DNA of 64,000 nt from Streptomyces thermolilacinus SPC6 (GTDB lineage: Bacteria; Actinomycetota; Actinomycetes; Streptomycetales; Streptomycetaceae). Positions 27,341-34,470 of the stretch are shown in pieces. A program made the position numbers and the translations under genes. The notes beneath the pieces were generated by a model. It searched no databases, had not been told where the DNA came from, and saw only the letters and a list, made by a program, of their open reading frames with translations. Position 1 is the stretch's first letter; every line of letters begins with the position of its first letter. The stretch lies in contig NZ_ASHX02000001.1 in assembly GCF_000478605.2 (NCBI RefSeq), positions 4,231,001 to 4,295,000 of the forward strand, written 5' to 3'.

Positions 27341-27862
27341 ATGGCCGGTCACGAATTCCCTGAACCAGCCGACCGCAGGCAGGTCGCCGATTCGGCGGTG
27401 GACCCCCTGGCGGCGGCAGACACGCGTCATGCCTGTGACCCCGCGTTCCAGCACGGCGTCGTCGTCGGCTTCGACGGCTCGACCTCCAGTGAGCGGGCAC
27501 TCGCCTACGCGATCGGCATGGCGCGCAGGTCCGGCTCCGGGCTGATCATCGTGCACGTCGCGAACCGCCTCCCCACCACCGTCTGGGCCGGCTGCGAGCC
27601 GCCCGTCTTCGTGGACGTCCCCGACCACAGGACCGAGGTCCTGGGCCTTGAGCTGGCCTGCGCCGACCACCTGTCCGAGGTGCCCTGGGTCCTCGTGGAG
27701 CGCGGCGGCGACATCTGTCACGAGCTGGAGGAGGTCGGCCGGGAATACTCCGCCGACGCCATCGTCGTCGGCTCGACCCACGGCCTCGTCGGCCGCATCT
27801 TCGGCTCCGTCGCCGGTCGGCTCGCACGCCGCGCCCAGCGACCCGTCGTGGTCATCCCATAG
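27341..27862 (+). CDS. Universal stress protein (UspA family)
   Basis: 173 residues with one Usp domain: VVVGFDGSTSSERALAYAIGMA at about 34-55 and the nucleotide-binding pattern GSTHGLVGRIFGSVAGRLARRA near the end (G-2x-G-9x-G-S type), which suggests ATP binding. The first 30 residues are less conserved and the visible AAGGA is far (about 20 bases) from this ATG, so the true start could be slightly further in. Role: cytoplasmic stress response; target unknown. Divergent from adpA. Confidence 0.9.
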   Translation: MAGHEFPEPADRRQVADSAVDPLAAADTRHACDPAFQHGVVVGFDGSTSSERALAYAIGMARRSGSGLIIVHVANRLPTTVWAGCEPPVFVDVPDHRTEVLGLELACADHLSEVPWVLVERGGDICHELEEVGREYSADAIVVGSTHGLVGRIFGSVAGRLARRAQRPVVVIP

Positions 27863-28068
27863 CGGACCGTACATAGTTTACGAATGAATTAGGCCATCCC
27901 GGTGCCGCTCCTCGTGTCCGGGGACCGCCGGGTCCCGGCTCGCGCTCCCGGCTGACGGTGACCGTTCGTCAACCCGCCCAGGTCGTACGGGAGATCAGCC
28001 CCCGGTCGGACCGTCTCCGTACCACGGGCTGACGTGCCCGGCCGCCCGTCCCGCCTAGCGTCCTGGCC

Positions 28069-29295
28069 ATGAAGTCGCCACGTACGCCGCGTACGGCCGC
28101 CGCCGCGGCCCTCGTCATCGCCCTCACCGCCGCCGCCCCGGCCGTCGCCCAGAGCCAGAGCGTCCAGAGCCAGAGCGTCCAGAGCCAGAGCGTCCAGGGG
28201 CACGTCCTCCAGGAGGCGCCTGCCGCCGCCGGGGTCGTGCTGCCCCGGCCCACCGGGGCCTTCCCCACGGGGCGGGAGACCCTCCACCTAGTGGACCGGT
28301 CCCGTGCCGACCTGTGGGTGCCCGAGCGGCGCCGGGAGCTGATGGTCGACATGTACTACCCGGCCCGCTCCTCGGCCGGCACCCCCGCCCCGTACGCCGA
28401 TCCCCGCGAGGCGCGGCTGCTGCTGGAGGGCGTACCGGACAGCCACCCGGACGCCGCCGACAAGCTGACCGCCACCCGGACCCACAGCGTCGCCGGGGCC
28501 CTCCCGCAGCGCGGCAAGCACCCGCTCGTCGTCCTGTCGCCGGGCTTCGGCTTGCCCCGGTACACGCTGACCACCGTCGCCGAGGACCTCGCCAGCCGCG
28601 GCTACGTCGTCGCCCTCGTGGACCACGCGCACGAGTCGCGCGGCACGGTCTTCCCCGGCGGCCGGGTGCTCACCTGTGTGGCCTGCGAGGAGGCCGAGAC
28701 GCTGGAGGACATGCGCAAGGCCACCGTGCAGCGCGGCCAGGACATCTCGTTCCTGCTGGACCGGCTGACCGGGCCGCGCCCCGCCTGGCGGTACGCCTCC
28801 GTCATCGACCGGAAGCGGATCGGCGCGGCCGGGCACTCCCTGGGCGGCGCGTCCGCGGCGTCCGTCATGGCGCGGGACGCGCGCGTGCGGGCCGGGATCA
28901 ACATGGACGGCACGTTCGGGGACCCCGTACCGGCCGACGGGCTCGGCGGGCGGCCGTTCCTCATGCTGGGCACCCACACGGACATGCACCTGCCCGACGG
29001 CCAGGACCCGACCTGGGGCGAGGCGTGGCGGAACCTCGACGGCTGGAAGCGCTGGCTCAGCGTCGAGGGCACCCACCACCTGACGTTCTCCGACGCGCCG
29101 CTCCTCTTCGACCAGCTCGGCATCCCGTACGGCGCGCCGACCCCGCCGACCATCCGCCCGGAGCGGGCCGTGGAGCTGGTCCGCGCGTACACGGCGGCCT
29201 TCTTCGACCTCCACCTGCGCGGGGTGCCGCAGCCGCTCCTCGAAGGGCCCGCGGCGGCCGACCCGGAGGTCCACTTCAACGCCCCCGCCGACTGA
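28069..29295 (+). CDS. Secreted alpha/beta-hydrolase of the PAF-acetylhydrolase/lipase type
   Basis: 408 residues. Signal peptide in about 1-27 (AAAALVIALTAAAPAVAQ), directly followed by a QSQSV triplicate. The hydrolase part has the oxyanion region LVVLSPGFGLPRY, the nucleophile elbow GHSLGG, and a late His in VEGTHHLTFSD, so Ser, an Asp and His form the triad. Layout resembles the platelet-activating-factor acetylhydrolase (isoform II) family and related streptomycete lipases. Natural substrate unknown; it probably acts on esters outside the cell. TAGCGT lies 7-8 bases before the ATG, so the message may be leaderless. Confidence 0.88.
   Translation: MKSPRTPRTAAAAALVIALTAAAPAVAQSQSVQSQSVQSQSVQGHVLQEAPAAAGVVLPRPTGAFPTGRETLHLVDRSRADLWVPERRRELMVDMYYPARSSAGTPAPYADPREARLLLEGVPDSHPDAADKLTATRTHSVAGALPQRGKHPLVVLSPGFGLPRYTLTTVAEDLASRGYVVALVDHAHESRGTVFPGGRVLTCVACEEAETLEDMRKATVQRGQDISFLLDRLTGPRPAWRYASVIDRKRIGAAGHSLGGASAASVMARDARVRAGINMDGTFGDPVPADGLGGRPFLMLGTHTDMHLPDGQDPTWGEAWRNLDGWKRWLSVEGTHHLTFSDAPLLFDQLGIPYGAPTPPTIRPERAVELVRAYTAAFFDLHLRGVPQPLLEGPAAADPEVHFNAPAD
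28150..28194 (+). repeat. Three perfect 15-bp repeats coding for (QSQSV)3
   Basis: CAGAGCCAGAGCGTC three times in a row, in frame, right after the predicted signal peptidase site of the lipase. It can vary by whole units without a frameshift. Confidence 0.93.
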
Positions 29296-29314
29296 ACCAG
29301 CCGACGGGAACGGC

Positions 29315-29356
29315 ACGTCGGCCTTCACCACCCGTCGTGGTCGTGAAGGCCGACGT
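29315..29356. terminator. Bidirectional terminator between lipase and monooxygenase genes
   Basis: Perfect 14-bp inverted repeat, ACGTCGGCCTTCAC and GTGAAGGCCGACGT, 14-base loop, between two converging genes. Confidence 0.85.
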
Positions 29357-29367
29357 CGCGCCGCTGA

Positions 29368-30231
29368 TCAGAGCACCGGCGGCCCCGCCTCGACGCGGCG
29401 CAGCACCGGCGTGAGGCGGTCCAGGTCGGGGCCGGTCTGGAGCTGCCGCTCGTCCCACCAGGTGCCACCGGCGTCGCGCAGAGGGCCGATCACGTCCCTG
29501 GCCCTCGCCGCGTCCGGGGACGTGGCACCGCCGAGCACGAGCTCGAAGGGGCGCTCGGCCCGGGCCGCACGGTGCTCGCGCACGTAGCCGACCAGCTCGC
29601 GTACCTCCGCCACGTCCGGCACATGACCGTGCCGGGCCGTTTCGAAGAGCGGCACCGCGCCGTCCCACCGGGCCGCCCGCCGCATGGGCGCACGACGCGG
29701 CCAGAACCCGCCGATCCACACCGGCGGACCGGGCCGTTGCACGGTGGCGGGCAGCAGCGTCACATCCCTGACCTCGTAATGCCGTCCGTGGTGGTTCACC
29801 GGCTCGCCGGACCAGAGGCGGCCCAACAGCTCCAGTCCCTCGTCCAGCCGCTCGGCGAGGACGCGTGGCTCGGCGGTGTCGCCGAAGCTGCGGTACTCGT
29901 CCTCCACCGGACCGCCCAGGCCGGCGGCGAAGATCACCCGGCCGCCGCTGAGGTGGTCCAGGGTGGCCACCTGGCGGGCGAGCTGCTGCGGGCGGTAACG
30001 GGGGACCGGCGTCAGGAGTGTGCCCAGCCGGATCCGGGAGGTGGCCAGCGCGGCCGCGGTCAGCAGCATCCAGGGGTCTCCGAAGGGCCGTCCCTGGTGC
30101 TGTCGGTGCAGTACGTGGTCCCAGACGAAGAGCCCGTCCCAGCCGGCCTGTTCGGCGGCAGTCGCGACGGTCGCGACGCTTCGGGGGTCCGCGAAGTCAC
30201 CGAAGTTCGGGATGTTGACGGAGAAGCGCAT
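29368..30231 (-). CDS. LLM-class flavin-dependent oxidoreductase
   Basis: 287 residues of the luciferase-like monooxygenase TIM barrel: MRFSVNIPNFGDFADP at the start, AEQAGWDGLFVWDHVL near 35, RIRLGTLLTPVPRYRP, then LDHLSGGRVIFAAGLGG. This class uses FMN or, often in actinomycetes, F420; which one is not settled by the sequence. Substrate unknown. Monocistronic on the minus strand, ending at the shared terminator with the lipase gene. Confidence 0.9.
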   Translation of the reverse strand: MRFSVNIPNFGDFADPRSVATVATAAEQAGWDGLFVWDHVLHRQHQGRPFGDPWMLLTAAALATSRIRLGTLLTPVPRYRPQQLARQVATLDHLSGGRVIFAAGLGGPVEDEYRSFGDTAEPRVLAERLDEGLELLGRLWSGEPVNHHGRHYEVRDVTLLPATVQRPGPPVWIGGFWPRRAPMRRAARWDGAVPLFETARHGHVPDVAEVRELVGYVREHRAARAERPFELVLGGATSPDAARARDVIGPLRDAGGTWWDERQLQTGPDLDRLTPVLRRVEAGPPVL

Positions 30232-30673
30232 CCCAGCAGGATGCGCAGCCGGCAGCGAAGCGGCAACCGGATTCGGGCACGGGTGTCGTCACGGCGGGCC
30301 GCGGACCGCGCACGGCGCATCAGGTGGTCCCCGGGCCGCAGCCGGACAGGACCGTCCCGTCGGGCGCGGCATGTGCGGGCGCCGGCAGGCGCCCCGTCCC
30401 CCGGAAGCGCCCCGACCGCCGACGCGGATGCGCCAACAGGGCCGGCGCCCAGGCAGGGCGGAGGCGGTGCTGCGCGGTCGGTTCGCAGGTCGGCAGGGGT
30501 GCCGGGGTCGGCCGAAAGGCGCGGGCCGCGGGGGAGCGGCACTTGTACGGGGCCCGTGCCCCTGACAGTCTTCCGGCGCGCGCCCTGCGGCGGCCGGGGC
30601 ACGGGCCAGACCCCCGGCCGGCCCCCCACCCGTTGGCTCTGCCCGATGGACGAACCGACCAGGAGTGCCCGCC
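30232..30673. other. Gap between the LLM oxidoreductase and the repeat protein, no gene seen
   Basis: About 440 bases with divergent genes on either side. High GC throughout; no frame with a good start and protein-like content, and no clear operator. It presumably holds both promoters. Confidence 0.5.
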
Positions 30674-31222
30674 ATGCCGCGTACGACATCCCGTGTGCCC
30701 CGCACGCTGCTCGCCGCCACGGCGACGGCCGCCCTCGCCCTCTCCACGGCCCTCACCACGGCGACCGCCCCGGCCGTCGCCGCCCCGGCCCCCGTCACCG
30801 CCCAGGCCCCCGAAACCGGGACCACCGCCCCGGCCGCCGAAGCCGGGACCACCGGGGCCACCTCCGGCTTCTGGGCCTGCTCCGTCCCGTCCGGCTACAC
30901 GTACACCGGGTCCCGCAGCTCCTACACCTGCTCGGGAGGGGCCAGCTACCAGACCACCGAGTTCTACGTCCAGCCGCCCGCCGACGGCCTCTGGGCGTGC
31001 CGGACCATGCCCGGCTACACCCACACCGCCGTCATGAGCAGCCACACCTGCTCCGGTGGCGGCAGCTACACGACCAGCCAGTTCCTGCTGTACAAGCCCG
31101 TGACCGGCATGTGGGCCTGTTCCGTGCCGTCCGGGTTCACGTACACGGCCGCCCAGCAGAGCCACACCTGCTCCGGCGGCGCGAGCTACACCACCACCCA
31201 GTTCCTGCTGCGCGCCCTGTAG
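30674..31222 (+). CDS. Secreted protein with three WxC repeats, unknown function
   Basis: 182 residues. ATG at 30674 was chosen over the GTG 9 bases earlier because AGGAG (30661-30665) is spaced 8 bases from it. Signal peptide in about 1-38, then an Ala/Pro/Thr-rich spacer. Three tandem repeats of about 40 residues follow, each of the form G(F/L/M)WAC-x4-G(Y/F)T(Y/H)T-x5-(Y/H)TCSGGxSYxT(T/S)xF. Each repeat has two cysteines about 20 apart, so each may be a small disulfide-closed unit. I do not recognise the family. Possible roles include cell-wall or carbohydrate binding; no catalytic signature is visible. Confidence 0.82.
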   Translation: MPRTTSRVPRTLLAATATAALALSTALTTATAPAVAAPAPVTAQAPETGTTAPAAEAGTTGATSGFWACSVPSGYTYTGSRSSYTCSGGASYQTTEFYVQPPADGLWACRTMPGYTHTAVMSSHTCSGGGSYTTSQFLLYKPVTGMWACSVPSGFTYTAAQQSHTCSGGASYTTTQFLLRAL

Positions 31223-31229
31223 ACGCCGA

Positions 31230-31274
31230 GGGCCCCGGGCGCGGGCGCCGAGGAGGCGTCCGGGCCCGGGGCCC
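31230..31274. terminator. Terminator between the repeat protein and glmS
   Basis: Perfect 11-bp inverted repeat GGGCCCCGGGC / GCCCGGGGCCC in the 67-base gap between converging genes. Confidence 0.8.
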
Positions 31275-31289
31275 ACAGGCGGGTAGCGC

Positions 31290-33107
31290 CTACTCGACCG
31301 TGACGGACTTGGCGAGGTTGCGCGGCTTGTCGATGTCGCGGCCCATGGCGAGCGCCGTGTGGTACGCGAAGAGCTGGAGCGGGATGCCCATGAGGATCGG
31401 GTCCAGCTCGTCCTCGTTCTTCGGCACGACGATCGTGTGGTCGGCCTTCTCCTGCGGCTGGTGCGCGACGGCGAGGATGCGGCCGCTGCGGGCCTTGATC
31501 TCCTCCAGCGCGGCGCGGTTCTTCTCCAGCAGGTCGTCGTCCGGGACGATCGCGACGGTCGGCAGCGCGGGCTCGATCAGCGCGAGCGGGCCGTGCTTCA
31601 GCTCGGACGCCGGGTACGCCTCGGCGTGGATGTACGAGATCTCCTTGAGCTTCAGGGAGGCCTCCAGCGCCACCGGGTAACCGCGCACCCGGCCGATGAA
31701 CATCATGGACTGGGCGCCCGCGTACGCGGCGGCCAGCTCCTTGATCTCGTCCTCCTGCTTGAGGATCTCGCCGATCTGCTCCGGCAGCTTGCGCAGGCCC
31801 TCGATGATCCGCTTGCCGTCCGTGACGGACAGGTCCCGGATGCGGCCGAGGTGCAGGGCGAGCAGCGCGAACGCGACGACCGTGTTAGTGAAGCACTTGG
31901 TGGAGACGACGCAGACCTCCGGGCCCGCGTGGACGTACACGCCGCCGTCAGCCTCACGGGCGATGGCCGAGCCGACGACGTTGACCACGCCGAGGACGCG
32001 GGCGCCCTTGCGCTTCAGCTCCTGCACGGCGGCCAGCACGTCGTACGTCTCACCCGACTGGGAGACGGCGATGTACAGCGTGTCGGGGTCCACGACCGGG
32101 TTGCGGTAGCGGAACTCGGAGGCCGGCTCGGCGTCCGCGGGGATGCGGGCCATGCCCTCGATGAGGCTCGCGCCGATCATGCCCGCGTGGTACGAGGTGC
32201 CGCAGCCCAGGATCTTGATGCGGCGGATCGTCCGGGCCTCGCGCGCGTCCAGGTTCAGGCCGCCCAGGTGGACGGTGGAGAACCGGTCGTCGATGCGGCC
32301 GCGCAGCACGCGGTCCACCGCGTCGGGCTGCTCGGAGATCTCCTTGTGCATGTACGTGTCGTGGCCGCCCATGTCGTACGAGGCGGCCTCCCACTCCACG
32401 GTCTCCGGCGTCGCGGTGGTGGTCGCGCCCGAGGTGGTGTACGTGCGGAAGTCGTCGGCCTTCAGGGTGGCCATCTCGCCGTCGTTCAGGGTGACGACCT
32501 GGCGGGTGTGGGCGATCAGGGCGGCGATGTCGGAGGCGACGAGCATCTCCTTCTCGCCGATGCCGAGGATCACGGGGGAGCCGTTGCGGGCGACCACGAT
32601 GCGGTCGTTGAAGTCCGCGTGCATCACGGCGATGCCGTAGGTGCCCTCGATGACCTTGAGCGCCTCGCGGACCTTCTCCTCCAGGGTGGTGGCCTGGGAG
32701 CGGGCGATCAGGTGGGTGATGACCTCGGTGTCGGTCTCGGAGGCGAAGACGACGCCGTCGGCCTCCAGCTTGGCGCGCAGCTCGGCGGCGTTGTCGACGA
32801 TGCCGTTGTGGACGACGGCGACCTTGTTCTCCGGGTCCAGGTGCGGGTGCGAGTTGACGTCGCTCGGCGCGCCGTGGGTGGCCCAGCGGGTGTGCGCGAT
32901 GCCGGTGGTCCCGTTGAAGCGCTTGGGGAGCTTGGCCTCCAGGTCGCGGACCCGGCCCTTCGCCTTGACCATCTTCAGGCCGGACGACTTCGGGCTGGTG
33001 ACGACCATGCCCGCGGAGTCGTAGCCCCGGTACTCCAGCCGCGCCAGGCCTTCCAGCAGCAGCGGAGCCACATCACGCTTACCGATGTAACCGACAATTC
33101 CGCACAT
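31290..33107 (-). CDS. glmS: Glucosamine-6-phosphate synthase GlmS
   Basis: 605 residues; makes glucosamine-6-phosphate from fructose-6-phosphate and glutamine, the first step to UDP-GlcNAc for the cell wall. Ntn-type glutaminase at 1-240 with the catalytic Cys2 in MCGIVGYIG and RGYDSAGM; two SIS sugar isomerase domains follow (CGTSYHAGMIGASLIE; SQSGETYDVLAA; FIGRVRGYPVALEASLKLKEISY). The C-terminus DKPRNLAKSVTVE is the usual one. No glmS ribozyme is expected or seen; a possible DasR box lies upstream of the gene before it. Confidence 0.97.
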   Translation of the reverse strand: MCGIVGYIGKRDVAPLLLEGLARLEYRGYDSAGMVVTSPKSSGLKMVKAKGRVRDLEAKLPKRFNGTTGIAHTRWATHGAPSDVNSHPHLDPENKVAVVHNGIVDNAAELRAKLEADGVVFASETDTEVITHLIARSQATTLEEKVREALKVIEGTYGIAVMHADFNDRIVVARNGSPVILGIGEKEMLVASDIAALIAHTRQVVTLNDGEMATLKADDFRTYTTSGATTTATPETVEWEAASYDMGGHDTYMHKEISEQPDAVDRVLRGRIDDRFSTVHLGGLNLDAREARTIRRIKILGCGTSYHAGMIGASLIEGMARIPADAEPASEFRYRNPVVDPDTLYIAVSQSGETYDVLAAVQELKRKGARVLGVVNVVGSAIAREADGGVYVHAGPEVCVVSTKCFTNTVVAFALLALHLGRIRDLSVTDGKRIIEGLRKLPEQIGEILKQEDEIKELAAAYAGAQSMMFIGRVRGYPVALEASLKLKEISYIHAEAYPASELKHGPLALIEPALPTVAIVPDDDLLEKNRAALEEIKARSGRILAVAHQPQEKADHTIVVPKNEDELDPILMGIPLQLFAYHTALAMGRDIDKPRNLAKSVTVE

Positions 33108-33204
33108 AGAGTTGGTAACCCCTCCTGGTTTCGGGTGTGTGCCCGGGTGGTCCGGTGGACCGAGTGGTCCGGGCCGGTGGACCGGGCGGGCCGGTCCGGC
33201 CGGT

Positions 33205-33516
33205 TCAGCCGTAGACGATGCGGCGCAGCTGGCGGAGCGAGAGCTCCGGTGGCGCCACGGCGCGGTGCGGCAGCTCCGCCGCGATGCGCTCGAAGATCTC
33301 CGAGTTCACCGCGCCGGCCGCCTGGAGTTCCCGGTGGCGGCGGCGGACGAACTCCTCCGTCGTCTCGTCGAAGTACGCCAGCACGTCGAGCACCACCCGG
33401 GTGGCCTCACCGCGCTGGAGCGCGGTGCTGCGCACCAGGTGGTCGATGAGGTCGTCATGCGACGGGCGGCGATCGAGCACCCGTAGATACTGAGGGCTGA
33501 GGGGGTCGCTTCGCAA
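33205..33516 (-). CDS. Conserved small actinobacterial protein, unknown function
   Basis: About 103 residues; the conserved part is SDPLSPQYLRVLDRRPSHDD through SLRQLRRIVYG, Arg- and Glu-rich and mostly helical. The start is uncertain: no ATG fits, and TTG codons at 33516 and 33531 are both possible; the second would place the start inside a small hairpin. Upstream reading in the same frame becomes Arg/Ser/Pro-rich and is probably not coded. It sits 97 bases upstream of glmS on the same strand, so the two may be cotranscribed. I cannot assign a function. Confidence 0.7.
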   Translation of the reverse strand: MRSDPLSPQYLRVLDRRPSHDDLIDHLVRSTALQRGEATRVVLDVLAYFDETTEEFVRRRHRELQAAGAVNSEIFERIAAELPHRAVAPPELSLRQLRRIVYG

Positions 33517-33521
33517 GAAAT

Positions 33522-33539
33522 CTGCCCGCAATCGGGCAG
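33522..33539. promoter_or_regulatory. Small perfect hairpin at the start of the gene before glmS
   Basis: CTGCCCG-CAAT-CGGGCAG, 7-bp stem with a 4-base loop, 6 bases upstream of the preferred TTG. It could be an operator or could mask the ribosome site. Confidence 0.5.
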
Positions 33540-33568
33540 GAAACTGCTTGATCGGCGGTATAGAACCG

Positions 33569-33584
33569 CTTGGTCTAGACCGTG
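33569..33584. promoter_or_regulatory. Possible DasR-type (GntR) operator upstream of the glmS region
   Basis: The core TGGTCTAGACC holds the perfect palindrome GGTCTAGACC (33572-33581). The DasR consensus is ACTGGTCTAGACCAGT; the core matches fully, the outer bases poorly (11 of 16). It lies about 55-70 bases before the start of the small gene that precedes glmS. DasR senses glucosamine-6-phosphate, the GlmS product. Confidence 0.45.
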
Positions 33585-33694
33585 AAGACCTGGAACGGCC
33601 GATTCCGGGGGAGCTTACCCGGACGCCGACCGGGCGGGGAACGGCTCCGACCGGCTGGGAACGGCACCGCCGTCCCGGGCGGGGAACCGGCGCG

Positions 33695-33733
33695 GGCCGG
33701 GGCCCGGAAGGCGGCACCCTCCGGGCCCCGGCC
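33695..33733 (-). terminator. Terminator after the small exported protein gene
   Basis: GGCCGGGGCCCGGA pairs with TCCGGGCCCCGGCC, 14 bp with an 11-base loop, 15 bases past the stop. Confidence 0.8.
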
Positions 33734-33748
33734 GCCCCCGTCGTGAGG

Positions 33749-34117
33749 TCAGGAGATGTAGGCGCCGCTCACCCGGACGCCGCCCAGCCCCGTGGGGCAT
33801 TCGGCGCGGGCGTACTGGTAGCCGGTGGCGCTGCGCTTGATGCTGCCGTCCCCGCACGCGACGGTGACGCGCACGTCGCGTCCACTCCCCACGCAGTTGA
33901 GGTGGCCCCGGCCGCGCCCGGCGTACCAGTCGATCCAGGCGCTGCAGCCGGTCGGGACGGCCAGGACGGACACCTCCGAGGCGGGGGCGGAGGCGGCCGC
34001 GGGGGCGGCCGGGGAGGCCGTTCCCGTCTCGCCGGCGGCGTACGCCGGTGCGACGGACATGGCGAGGGCGGCCCCCGCCGCCAGCGTGCCCTGGGCGATC
34101 CGCTCGATGTGACCCAC
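33749..34117 (-). CDS. Small exported protein, unknown
   Basis: 122 residues from a GTG at 34117 with GAGGAG upstream. Signal peptide in about 1-29 (IAQGTLAAGAALAMSVAPAYAAG), an Ala/Ser/Pro spacer, then a compact domain with three cysteines (GCSAWIDWYAGRGRGHLNCVG, VTVACGDG, AECPTG). The pattern of short beta strands suggests a small SH3-like or lectin-like secreted domain, but I cannot name the family. It stands alone between glmS and the des operon. Confidence 0.75.
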   Translation of the reverse strand: MGHIERIAQGTLAAGAALAMSVAPAYAAGETGTASPAAPAAASAPASEVSVLAVPTGCSAWIDWYAGRGRGHLNCVGSGRDVRVTVACGDGSIKRSATGYQYARAECPTGLGGVRVSGAYIS

Positions 34118-34375
34118 TTCGACTCTCCTCGTCTGCCGGGTGGTGCGATGTCTGCCGGGCGTTCCACGTGCTCGGATGAGCCACGCGGGCCCTCCGGACG
34201 GGGCGCCCCTCTCGCACGCCCCAGGTCCGCCGGGCCGCTCGCATCCTGTGGGGGCGGGTCGCGGGGCCGCAACGCGTCCTCGCCGTCCCGGACACCCGCG
34301 ACCGCGTCGGCGCTGGTCACGGCGGTGTCCGGGGTGTGTCCCGGACAACCGGGCGGGGGGCAGCGCCAACGGCGA

Positions 34376-34417
34376 AGCCGGGGCCCGAAGGAGGACCGTC
34401 TCCTTCGGGCCCCGGCT
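34376..34417 (-). terminator. Terminator of the des operon
   Basis: Perfect 18-bp inverted repeat, AGCCGGGGCCCGAAGGAG and CTCCTTCGGGCCCCGGCT, with a 6-base loop, 54 bases past the desD stop. The rest of the 353-base gap to 34118 holds no visible gene. Confidence 0.92.
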
Positions 34418-34470
34418 GCCGGTCGGGGGTGGCCCGAGGGCCACCGGGTGCCCCTGCGGGGCGGGCGGCG

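Noticed and set aside
30020-30565. Open frame upstream of the WxC repeat protein
   Set aside because: It overlaps the end of the oxidoreductase promoter region and the gene itself antisense, is Arg/Gly/Pro-rich, and has no ribosome site.
31108-33204. glmS ribozyme
   Set aside because: The ribozyme is known from Firmicutes upstream of glmS; nothing resembling it lies in the 97 bases before this gene.
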